A program made the position numbers and the translations under genes. Shown here in pieces: positions 43,720 through 51,171 of a DNA stretch of 64,000 bases (the stretch's first letter is position 1; every line of letters starts with the position of its first letter). Below the pieces are notes generated by a model. The model did not search any database. It saw only the letters and a list, made by a program, of their open reading frames with translations, and was not told the DNA's origin. This stretch comes from an uncultured Clostridium sp. (lineage in GTDB: Bacteria > Bacillota > Clostridia > Oscillospirales > Acutalibacteraceae). The stretch is from assembly GCA_958422185.1 (NCBI GenBank), contig CATZNW010000001.1, positions 62,001 to 126,000 on the forward strand. The letters run 5' to 3'.

Positions 43720-44238
43720 ATGGCGGACGAAAATAAGAAGAACGCATTTACAAGATGGACGGAAAAACACGCGGAAATATGGAAATTCATTAAATTCAGC
43801 ATTGCAGGCGGCGGATCCTCCGTTATTGAACTCATCGTTCACATGGTGCTCTTAAACACGGTGTTTGAGGCTATGACCGCCCAGGAGATAACGAATCCAA
43901 CGCTTAACATGATCGGGATAAACTCCAAAGGATACCTGTTTACATACCTGATCTCAACAACCGTTGGTTATGCGATAGCCTTTATCCTGAACAGGAAGGT
44001 CACCTTTAAGGCGGACGCAAACCCCGCCCTCAGCATGGTGCTGTATTTTATCATGGTTGTATTCACGATCTTTGCAAACGGCTGGATCGGCTCTTTGTTG
44101 CAGACCTTTGCCGCGGATCACAATCTTGTTGGCAATATATGGGATCTTATTTTCAAGGTCATCGGAATGGCCATCCCCACGCTGTGGACCTACCCCTGCA
44201 ACCGTTTTATCATTCACAGGAAAAAAAAGCAGAATTAA
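43720..44238 (+). CDS. GtrA-family membrane protein
   Basis: 172 residues with four predicted helices. FIKFSIAGGGSSVIELIVH begins the GtrA/DPMS-like domain, and TTVGYAIAFILNRKVTFKA is the second conserved block. Members are thought to help move polyprenyl-linked sugars across the membrane. The N-terminus is longer than usual. It is in one transcript with the metallophosphoesterase gene and ends at a strong terminator. Confidence 0.88.
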   Translation: MADENKKNAFTRWTEKHAEIWKFIKFSIAGGGSSVIELIVHMVLLNTVFEAMTAQEITNPTLNMIGINSKGYLFTYLISTTVGYAIAFILNRKVTFKADANPALSMVLYFIMVVFTIFANGWIGSLLQTFAADHNLVGNIWDLIFKVIGMAIPTLWTYPCNRFIIHRKKKQN

Positions 44239-44260
44239 GATCTGCAGAAACACATTGAAT

Positions 44261-44293
44261 AAAAAATGCGGCCGAAAAACGGCTGCATTTTTT
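44261..44293 (+). terminator. Terminator after gtrA
   Basis: AAAAAATGCGGCCG / CGGCTGCATTTTTT stem with one mismatch and a long T-run. Confidence 0.85.
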
Positions 44294-44314
44294 ATTGCCT
44301 TTACTGCATATAAC

Positions 44315-44355
44315 ACAACCGCCGCCGTAATTTGGCAATGTACGGCGGCGGTTGT
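44315..44355. terminator. Perfect 15-base-pair hairpin between gtrA and DUF5662
   Basis: ACAACCGCCGCCGTA and its exact complement with an 11-base loop. It sits five bases from the DUF5662 stop and probably terminates that minus-strand gene, although the following T-run is poor. Confidence 0.55.
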
Positions 44356-44359
44356 CATA

Positions 44360-44881
44360 TTATTTTAAGCTTCGTATATATTTAAAGGTTTCCTTTTCAC
44401 CCTTATCTTTCAGCATGATCAGCAGTTTTTCAAGGAGGGCGGCTGTATCCGGATGCATGATGATTCTTGATTTTGCATTTGAATAATATTGCAGCGGGTG
44501 CGCGTCAGTATAACTTTTCCCCTGATAAATCTTACTTGCGGCAACTCTGTCACAAAACATTTCCTTAACGTATTTAAGCGGCATCTTTACAGGCTCAAGG
44601 CGTTTTGTTTTGGAACTGTAATCCATCCAATATTCATAGTGGTGGCGGTTTCTGCCCTTATGATGGAGCCAGGCGGAGGAATAGCCTTTTTCCGCCCTTT
44701 CGCCTTCGTTCGGAGACCTGTTGCCGAGATAATATTTTGCCCCGGGTATAAACTCAGCAGGCGAATATTTTGACAGATCGTGCAAAAGCCCTCTGAACGG
44801 AATTCCTGCGCGGAAACAGTGCACCATTACCCTGTGGCGGTGTTTGGTTATAGTAATGAAATGTTTTAAGGGATGCGCCAT
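44360..44881 (-). CDS. DUF5662 family protein
   Basis: 173 residues. LLHDLSKYSPAEFIPGAKYYLGNRSPNEGER, SSAWLHHKGRNRHHYEYWMDY and MFCDRVAASKIYQGKSY are the family's conserved blocks. Several histidines and aspartates (HDLSK, HHKGRNRHH) suggest an HD-like metal site, but the activity is not known. It has no close neighbour on its strand and lies downstream of the pstB terminator. Confidence 0.8.
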   Translation of the reverse strand: MAHPLKHFITITKHRHRVMVHCFRAGIPFRGLLHDLSKYSPAEFIPGAKYYLGNRSPNEGERAEKGYSSAWLHHKGRNRHHYEYWMDYSSKTKRLEPVKMPLKYVKEMFCDRVAASKIYQGKSYTDAHPLQYYSNAKSRIIMHPDTAALLEKLLIMLKDKGEKETFKYIRSLK

Positions 44882-44920
44882 ATTTCAAACAACTTCCTTT
44901 GAAATGATACAAAAAGAAAA

Positions 44921-44945
44921 TAAGCCTGTTTTTACAACAGACTTA
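44921..44945 (-). terminator. Terminator of the pst operon
   Basis: Arms TAAGCCTGTT / AACAGACTTA with a short loop; on the minus strand T-rich sequence follows. Confidence 0.75.
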
Positions 44946-44979
44946 TATTAACACCAAAAGACTTTAAAGTAAAGACTAA

Positions 44980-45732
44980 TTATCCGAACCTGCCTGAAAT
45001 GTATTCCATGGTTTTTTCGTTTTCAGGGGAATGAAAGATCTTTTCCGTATCAGCATATTCAACGATTTCACCAAGCAGGAAAAAAGCCGTTTTGTCTGAG
45101 ACCCGGGCCGCCTGCTGCATATTATGGGTGACGATAACAATGGTATACCTTTCCTTCAGCTGGGCAATAAGCTCCTCTATTTTTGAGGTGGAGATAGGAT
45201 CAAGCGCCGAGGTAGGCTCGTCCATAAGTATGACCTGGGGTTCTACAGCCAAAGCACGAGCTATACAGAGCCTTTGCTGCTGACCGCCGGAAAGCCCGAG
45301 GGCTGACTTTTTGAGTCTGTCCTTCGTTTCATCCCATATAGCGGCAGCGCGCAGTGATTTTTCAACGATTTCATCGACTGCGCTTTTTTTGTGTATCCCG
45401 TGTGTCCTGGGACCGAAGGCGATATTGTCATAAATACTCATAGGAAAGGGATTGGGTTTCTGAAATACCATGCCGACCTTTTTTCTCAGTTCATTTACAT
45501 CCGTGTCACGGGAATAGATGCTTTTGCCGTCCAAAAGCACATCACCGGTTATCCTGCAGGAATCCACCAGATCGTTCATACGGTTTAGCGTTTTGAGCAG
45601 GGTAGATTTTCCGCAGCCTGACGGGCCAATGAAAGCCACAACATTTCTTTCCTCTATATCGATATTAATTTTTTTCAATGCCTGAAAATCGCCGTAAAAC
45701 AGATCAAGATCCTTAACGGAGAATTTTTGCAT
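44980..45732 (-). CDS. pstB: Phosphate ABC transporter ATP-binding protein
   Basis: 250 residues. Walker A GPSGCGKSTLLKTLNRMNDL, the signature LSGGQQQRLCIARALAVEPQVILMDEPTSALDPIS, and the H-loop are complete. KTLNRMNDL is PstB-specific. Its start overlaps the pstA stop by one base (TGATG). It is the last gene of pstSCAB; no phoU follows in the window. Confidence 0.96.
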   Translation of the reverse strand: MQKFSVKDLDLFYGDFQALKKINIDIEERNVVAFIGPSGCGKSTLLKTLNRMNDLVDSCRITGDVLLDGKSIYSRDTDVNELRKKVGMVFQKPNPFPMSIYDNIAFGPRTHGIHKKSAVDEIVEKSLRAAAIWDETKDRLKKSALGLSGGQQQRLCIARALAVEPQVILMDEPTSALDPISTSKIEELIAQLKERYTIVIVTHNMQQAARVSDKTAFFLLGEIVEYADTEKIFHSPENEKTMEYISGRFG

Positions 45733-46616
45733 CAGTTTTTATCCCCTTCCTTTTCCGAAATTCTTGCGGCAATGAAGCCTGAAACCGCATTTATGATCAT
45801 AACGGCGATAAGCAGGATCACTGCAGTTGCATAAGCCTGCTCCATATAAAGCCCCTCTGAGAGCAAGGCGTACATATGCACGGAAAGCGTACGGCCGGAA
45901 TCTGTAAACTTGGTAACTACGCCCGCAACAGTTCCTGCAGTATAGATCAGCGCGGCGGTTTCGCCTACAATTCTTCCTATCCCCAGAATAACACCGGACA
46001 GTATACCGGGCGTTGCACTGGGGAGGATCACTTTAAATACCGTGCGCAGTTTTCCTGCCCCAAGTCCGTAGCTTGCCTCCCTGTAAGCATCAGGAACTGC
46101 ACAAAGCGCCTCCTCGGTTGTGCGCATAATCAGCGGAAGTATCATAACGGCAAGGGTGAGTGTGCCGGCAAGCATGGAATATCCCAGTTTAAAATAAACA
46201 CAAAACATCAGATACCCGAAAAGTCCGTATACGATTGACGGTATACCGGAAAGAGTCTGCGCCGTTGTGCGTATCAGGCGAACAAACGCATTACCTCTTC
46301 GGGCATATTCGGCAAGATATATTGCAGCAAAAATACCTGCCGGCACTGCCATTACCAGCGCAGCGGCAGTATAGATCAGCGTGTTTATGATCGCGGGCAT
46401 CATGGAAACGTTTTCCGAATTGTATTCCCATTCAAAAAGCCGGGGCGAAAGATGGGGTATACCTTTGACAAGAATATAACCTATCAGAAAAACTACAACA
46501 AAACAGCAGACCGCCGCGCAAAACAGCACCGCAAGAGCAAGCAAAAGCGACTTCGGCCGTTTTTTATACATCATAAGTTTTTGCCGTAAATTTATTCTAT
46601 TAATACTGCTTTTCAT
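45732..46616 (-). CDS. pstA: Phosphate ABC transporter permease PstA
   Basis: 294 residues with six helices and the EAA loop around PDAYREASYGLGAGKLRTVFKVILPSATPGI. The ATG at 46616 follows GGGAG by about eight bases; the frame continues upstream to 46670 but would overlap the pstC end without a site. It pairs with PstC to form the phosphate channel. Confidence 0.94.
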   Translation of the reverse strand: MKSSINRINLRQKLMMYKKRPKSLLLALAVLFCAAVCCFVVVFLIGYILVKGIPHLSPRLFEWEYNSENVSMMPAIINTLIYTAAALVMAVPAGIFAAIYLAEYARRGNAFVRLIRTTAQTLSGIPSIVYGLFGYLMFCVYFKLGYSMLAGTLTLAVMILPLIMRTTEEALCAVPDAYREASYGLGAGKLRTVFKVILPSATPGILSGVILGIGRIVGETAALIYTAGTVAGVVTKFTDSGRTLSVHMYALLSEGLYMEQAYATAVILLIAVMIINAVSGFIAARISEKEGDKN

Positions 46617-46671
46617 AATTTTCTCCCTGCCTTTGACAAAATAAGACAGATCCCTGATCGGCTGAAACAAA

Positions 46672-47526
46672 TCATGTTTTATCTCTTTGTTTGACTGCGG
46701 AAAAGAGCAGATTGATCAAAAGCACAAATACGAACAGCACCGCGGCCGTTGCAATAAGCGCTTCCCTGTGCAGATCCTGTGCATAGCCCATTTCCAGAAT
46801 GATATTCGTTGTAAGCGTGCGCACGCCGCTGAAAATGCCGTCCGGAATAACCGGCTGGTTTCCTGCGATCATCACAACGGCGGTAGTTTCCCCTATCGCT
46901 CTGCCGATACCGAGTATGATCCCCGCTGACACGCCGGATCTTGCTGCCGGCAGGGATACCCCAAAAAGGGAACGTTCTTTTGTTGCGCCAAGTGCAAGCG
47001 CACCTTCATAATAGCTTTGCGGTACAGCTCTTACAGCCGCCTCAGAAATGCTGATGATTGTCGGCAGGATCATGATCGCAAGCAATAACGACGCTGTAAA
47101 TACGCTCTTTCCGCCGCCGAAGAGGCGGCGAACCGCCGGCACGATCACAACGAGCCCGAAAAAGCCGTATACAACGGACGGTATACCCGCAAGCAGATCA
47201 ACTGCCGGTTTCATTATTCTATAAATTGCGCGCGGACAGTAACGGGCCATAAAAACGGCGCACATCACGCCTACGGGAACGCCCATAGCGATCGCTCCCG
47301 CTGTAACGTAAAGACTGCCTATGATCATGGGAAATATCCCGAATTTGTCATTGAGCGGTTTCCATATCTTTCCGAAAAGGAAATCATCCGCGCCGATACT
47401 GCCTATAGCCGGAAACGCGTTTGAAAAAATAAACCAGCATATCAGCAGCACGGCAATAATGCTTATGCACGCCGCCAAAAAGAACACGGCGCGCATTATA
47501 TTTTCTTTGATCTTATTTTTTACCAT
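46672..47526 (-). CDS. pstC: Phosphate ABC transporter permease PstC
   Basis: 284 residues, six helices. The EAA loop is VPQSYYEGALALGATKERSLFGVSLPAARSGV. It overlaps the end of pstS by seven bases, so translation is coupled. Confidence 0.94.
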   Translation of the reverse strand: MVKNKIKENIMRAVFFLAACISIIAVLLICWFIFSNAFPAIGSIGADDFLFGKIWKPLNDKFGIFPMIIGSLYVTAGAIAMGVPVGVMCAVFMARYCPRAIYRIMKPAVDLLAGIPSVVYGFFGLVVIVPAVRRLFGGGKSVFTASLLLAIMILPTIISISEAAVRAVPQSYYEGALALGATKERSLFGVSLPAARSGVSAGIILGIGRAIGETTAVVMIAGNQPVIPDGIFSGVRTLTTNIILEMGYAQDLHREALIATAAVLFVFVLLINLLFSAVKQRDKT

Positions 47527-48365
47527 TCGGTTCTTTCACCTGTATAAATCGCTTTAACTTCGTCACTTGTCAGTGAATTTACGGGGTTATCAAGGTTTAC
47601 GATAACTGCAATTCCGTCAAGAGCTATCGTTGTTGGTGTAAGGCCTGCCGCGATCTCGCTTTCCTTAAGGTCTCTTGACGCCATGGCAATATCGCACACG
47701 CCGTCTATTGCAGAGGTGATACCGGTTGTGGAATCGTTCTGCTGAATGATGATCTCGGCATCAGGATTGACTGCTGCATATGCCTCTTTCAGTTTTTCCA
47801 TAACGGGAGTAACAGAGGACGAACCGGCGATATTAACCGTTCCGGCAGGCGATTGACCGCTGTACTGACCGTTGTTTCCCTGCGAGATATATCCGTTATC
47901 CTCAACTACCTTTTGCCCTTCTGCACTCATGATGAAATCCATAAAATCCCTTGCCGTTTCTGATAATCCTGCCTTTGCAGCTATGTTAAAAGGTCTTGAG
48001 GCTTTGTATGTTCCGTTTTTGATATTTTCAACCGTTGCGTCAACACCGTCTATCTGAACAGCCTTGACCGTATCATTGAGCGACCCCAGAGAAATGTAAC
48101 CTATTGCAGAGGGGTCACCGGCAACTGAGGTCATCATTACCGACGTACTGTTTGTAGTTTCTGCCGTTATAATTGTATTATCAATTTTTTCGCCGTTTTC
48201 GTCTTCATCCTCAATACCAAACAATTCAATGAACGCACTCCTTGTGCCGGAACCGTCCTCACGGGTCATAACGTTGATCTTTGATATGCCAGCGTCGCCG
48301 GCGCATCCCGTAAAAACAGCAGCAAAAGCTAAGACTATTGCAAATACAGCTATAATTTTTTTCAT
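47520..48365 (-). CDS. pstS: Phosphate-binding lipoprotein PstS, circularly permuted
   Basis: 281 residues. A lipoprotein signal ends at FTGCAG (Cys21). Both halves of the phosphate-binding fold are present but in swapped order. Residues 30-160 hold what is normally the C-terminal half (NVMTREDGSGTRSAF, then SAIGYISLGSLNDTVKAV, RPFNIAAKAG and FMDFIMSAEGQKVV). After a Gln/Gly/Ser linker (161-175), residues 176-281 hold what is normally the N-terminal half (VNIAGSSSVTPVMEKLKEAY, DIAMASRDLKESE, DGIAVIVNLDNPV, KAIYTGERTEW). The end TGERTEW is exactly where canonical proteins continue into TREDGSGTR. Operon order pstSCAB is normal. Confidence 0.9.
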   Translation of the reverse strand: MKKIIAVFAIVLAFAAVFTGCAGDAGISKINVMTREDGSGTRSAFIELFGIEDEDENGEKIDNTIITAETTNSTSVMMTSVAGDPSAIGYISLGSLNDTVKAVQIDGVDATVENIKNGTYKASRPFNIAAKAGLSETARDFMDFIMSAEGQKVVEDNGYISQGNNGQYSGQSPAGTVNIAGSSSVTPVMEKLKEAYAAVNPDAEIIIQQNDSTTGITSAIDGVCDIAMASRDLKESEIAAGLTPTTIALDGIAVIVNLDNPVNSLTSDEVKAIYTGERTEW

Positions 48366-48495
48366 AAAAATCTCCTTAAAAAAACGTTTTTGACGGCAAA
48401 ATCAACAAGCAAAAAATAAATGTACAGGGCCATATAACTTTACATATCTATTTTTCCCGCCGCCTCATTTAATATAACAGCGCATTATGAAAGAA

Positions 48496-48524
48496 AGAAT
48501 AGAAAAGTGTAAAACCAAAGTCAA
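48496..48524 (-). promoter_or_regulatory. Candidate promoter of the pst operon
   Basis: On the minus strand TTGACT (48519-48524), 17 bases, TATTCT (48496-48501). TTTACAC between them and further TTnACA-like words fit a PhoP-type site only loosely, so phosphate control is inference. The leader is about 120 bases. Confidence 0.5.
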
Positions 48525-48583
48525 ATAAAATCCTTTTTCTGTAAAATCTTGCATATGTCTTTCAAAAAAATTTGACAAAAAAA

Positions 48584-48605
48584 AACGTTCCGGAAACCGG
48601 AACGT
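48584..48605 (-). terminator. Terminator after the nucleotide-sugar dehydrogenase gene
   Basis: ACGTTCCGG / CCGGAACGT with a three-base loop; nine A's on plus give a strong T-run on the minus strand. Confidence 0.88.
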
Positions 48606-48624
48606 CTGATTGGAGGATATCGGG

Positions 48625-49845
48625 TCAATCCCTGTTGTAAATATCCCTTGTATAAACTTTATCGGCAACATCCTCAAGCTCACTGCTCATTCTGTTTGCG
48701 ATGATAACAGCACTCTGCTTTTTAAACGCATCCAGATCGTTAACAACCTTATTGCCGTAAAAATAACTGCCGTCCTCAAGTGTTGGCTCATAAACAATAA
48801 CATTTGCGCCTTCACCTTTAATACGCTTGATAACGCCCTGAATGGAGCTTTGGCGAAAATTATCCGAATTAGACTTCATAGTGAGCCTGTGCACGCCTAT
48901 TGTTGAAATATTATCAGCGCTGTGACGCGCCATCTGCAATACGCGCGAAGCCACGAAATCTTTTCTTGTTCTGTTGGATTCAACAATAGCCCGGATCAGA
49001 TTTTCGGGTATATCGGCATAATTGGCAAGCAGCTGTTTCGTATCCTTAGGCAGGCAGTAACCGCCGTAACCGAAAGACGGGTTATTGTAATGAGTGCCTA
49101 TTCTTGGGTCAAGACCTATGCCCTCTATAATTTCCTTAGTATCAAGGTCATGAAGTTCGGCATAAGTGTCCAGCTCATTGAAATAGCTTACACGCAGCGC
49201 AAGATAAGTATTGGCAAACAATTTAACGGCCTCGGCCTCAGTTGGTTTTGTAAAGAGGACCGGTATATCTTCTTTTATCGCGCCCTGCTGAAGAAGGGAG
49301 GCAAAAACATGCGCAGCCTTTTCCAGTTTTGCATTGCTTTTATCAAATCCCACAATGATCCTGCTTGGATAAAGATTATCATAAAGCGCTCTGCCCTCTC
49401 TTAAAAATTCAGGGCTGAAAATGATATTCGCGCCGGGATATTTTTCATGGAGGGTCTTGGTGTAGCCCACCGGCACGGTCGATTTTACAACCATAACGGC
49501 GTCTTTATTTACACTCAGGACCGACTCTATAACCGCCTCAACCGAAGAAGTATTGAAATAATTTTTCTGAGCGTCATAATCCGTAGGTGTGGATATGATT
49601 ACAAAATCGGCAGCCGAATAAGCTTCTTCACCGTTTGTAGTTGCAGTCAGATCCAGTTCTTTTTCGGCAAGGTATTCTGAGATCTCCTTGTCCACGATAG
49701 GTGATTTTCTCTGATTGATAAGATCCACCTTGTCCTTAACAATATCGACCGCATACACCGTATTATGCTGGGCAAGCAAAACGGCATTTGAAAGCCCTAC
49801 ATAACCAGTGCCCGCAACTGCGATTTTGTATTTTTTATTTTCCAT
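48625..49845 (-). CDS. UDP-glucose 6-dehydrogenase-type nucleotide-sugar dehydrogenase
   Basis: 406 residues. The N-terminal Rossmann motif is IAVAGTGYVGLSNAVLLA, STPTDYD lies in the active-site cleft, and GYGGYCLPKDT (about 265) carries the catalytic cysteine. FSPEFLREGRALYDNLYPSRI is typical of the Ugd group. It oxidises a UDP-sugar (probably UDP-glucose) to the uronate for capsule or wall polymers; UDP-ManNAc-type dehydrogenase is an alternative. The ATG at 49845 follows GGGAGAGGG. It is monocistronic. Confidence 0.88.
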   Translation of the reverse strand: MENKKYKIAVAGTGYVGLSNAVLLAQHNTVYAVDIVKDKVDLINQRKSPIVDKEISEYLAEKELDLTATTNGEEAYSAADFVIISTPTDYDAQKNYFNTSSVEAVIESVLSVNKDAVMVVKSTVPVGYTKTLHEKYPGANIIFSPEFLREGRALYDNLYPSRIIVGFDKSNAKLEKAAHVFASLLQQGAIKEDIPVLFTKPTEAEAVKLFANTYLALRVSYFNELDTYAELHDLDTKEIIEGIGLDPRIGTHYNNPSFGYGGYCLPKDTKQLLANYADIPENLIRAIVESNRTRKDFVASRVLQMARHSADNISTIGVHRLTMKSNSDNFRQSSIQGVIKRIKGEGANVIVYEPTLEDGSYFYGNKVVNDLDAFKKQSAVIIANRMSSELEDVADKVYTRDIYNRD

Positions 49846-49883
49846 AAATTTCCCTCTCCCAAGTATCAAGCGCAAGAATACGC

Positions 49884-49910
49884 CGCGCAGTAACGAATAT
49901 TGCCTGCGCG
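49884..49910 (-). terminator. Weak hairpin after dnaJ
   Basis: Seven-base arms CGCGCAG / CTGCGCG without a following T-run on the minus strand. It may be the operon end or only a secondary structure. Confidence 0.35.
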
Positions 49911-49932
49911 CGGAATATGATTTGAAACGCTC

Positions 49933-51087
49933 TTACTTCTTTTTGAATTTATCAAAAAATCCCTCTTTGCCCTGATTTTTAGGGGCTACATAGGATTTGT
50001 CAAACTGCTTTAACAGATCTTTCTGCTGAGAGGTAAGACTTTTTGGGATATCCACTATAATTCTCACAAGCTGATCGCCCCTGCTGACTGAATTGAGCCT
50101 TTGGATGCCCTTATTCTTAAGCTTAAAGACCTCGTTCGGCTGTGTGCCGGCAGGCATATTGTATTTCACGTCTCCGTCAAGGGTTGGAACCTGGAGCTCT
50201 GCACCCAGAGCAGCCTCTACCATGGAAACATGTTTTTCATACCAGACGTCATACCCTTCGCGCCTGAAATACTTATGAGGTTTGATCCTTACTTCTATCT
50301 TCAGATCTCCGGCGGGTCCTCCGTTCATACCGCTGTCTCCCATGCCCCGGAGATTGATAACCCTTGATTCATCGATTCCGGCAGGGATATCAACAGACAA
50401 TTTCTTTTTACGCCTTACCTTGCCCTTGCCTGCGCACTTATGACAGGGGGTGTCTATTATTTTACCACGTCCGCCGCACACATTGCAAGTACGTTGTTGG
50501 GTAACAACGGTAAAGCCCATCCTATTTTGAACGTTTATATATCCCTTACCGCCGCAATTGGAACAGGTTTTGGCAGTTGTGCCCTTTGCCGCGCCCGTGC
50601 CGCCGCATTCGCTGCAGTCCTCAACACGCCCAACCTCAATTTCTTTCTTGCAGCCCTTGGCAGCCTCTTCAAAAGTAAGCGTAACGCTTGCCTGAATATC
50701 TCTGCCCTTTCTTGGCGCATTGGGATTGCTGCCACCGAAGCCGCCGCCAAAGCCGCCGCCGAAAAATGAAGAAAATATATCCCCGAGGTCGATATCGCCG
50801 TCGAATCCGAAACCGCCGCCGAAACCGCCCGAGCCCTGACCGGCGCCGTAATTGGGATCAACTCCGGCAAAGCCGAACTGATCGTAACGGGCTTTTTTTT
50901 CAGGATCCGAAAGCACTTCATACGCCTCGTTGCACTCTTTAAATTTTTCCTCCGCCTCTTTATCGTCAGGATGCAGATCCGGATGATATTTTTTTGCGGT
51001 TTTTCTGTATGCTTTTTTTATTTCGTCCTCCGTCGCGCCCTTTTGAACGCCGAGGACCTCATAATAATCACGTTTTGCTTCTGCCAT
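49933..51087 (-). CDS. dnaJ: Chaperone DnaJ
   Basis: 384 residues. J domain at 1-75 with HPD (KYHPDLHPDD), a Gly/Phe region (GFGGGFGF), four CxxCxGxG zinc motifs at about 148-215 and the C-terminal peptide-binding domains. It delivers clients to DnaK. The ATG at 51087 follows AAGGAGG. It is the last gene of hrcA-grpE-dnaK-dnaJ. Confidence 0.97.
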   Translation of the reverse strand: MAEAKRDYYEVLGVQKGATEDEIKKAYRKTAKKYHPDLHPDDKEAEEKFKECNEAYEVLSDPEKKARYDQFGFAGVDPNYGAGQGSGGFGGGFGFDGDIDLGDIFSSFFGGGFGGGFGGSNPNAPRKGRDIQASVTLTFEEAAKGCKKEIEVGRVEDCSECGGTGAAKGTTAKTCSNCGGKGYINVQNRMGFTVVTQQRTCNVCGGRGKIIDTPCHKCAGKGKVRRKKKLSVDIPAGIDESRVINLRGMGDSGMNGGPAGDLKIEVRIKPHKYFRREGYDVWYEKHVSMVEAALGAELQVPTLDGDVKYNMPAGTQPNEVFKLKNKGIQRLNSVSRGDQLVRIIVDIPKSLTSQQKDLLKQFDKSYVAPKNQGKEGFFDKFKKK

Positions 51088-51112
51088 ATTTTCCTCCTTT
51101 AAAATCATATTT

Positions 51113-51143
51113 AAGGTGACGGAACAGAACATTCCGCCACCTT
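51113..51143 (-). other. Intercistronic hairpin between dnaK and dnaJ
   Basis: AAGGTG-a-CGGAA pairs with TTCCG-c-CACCTT around a seven-base loop. No T-run follows, so it is probably an mRNA processing or stability element that sets the DnaK to DnaJ ratio (inference). Confidence 0.5.
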
Positions 51144-51171
51144 GTTTATGGAGAAAAAGCCTTAAACCTTA

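Noticed and set aside
43189..43842. 217-codon minus-strand frame over the metallophosphoesterase gene
   Set aside because: A shadow of a gene with intact motifs; the composition is not protein-like.
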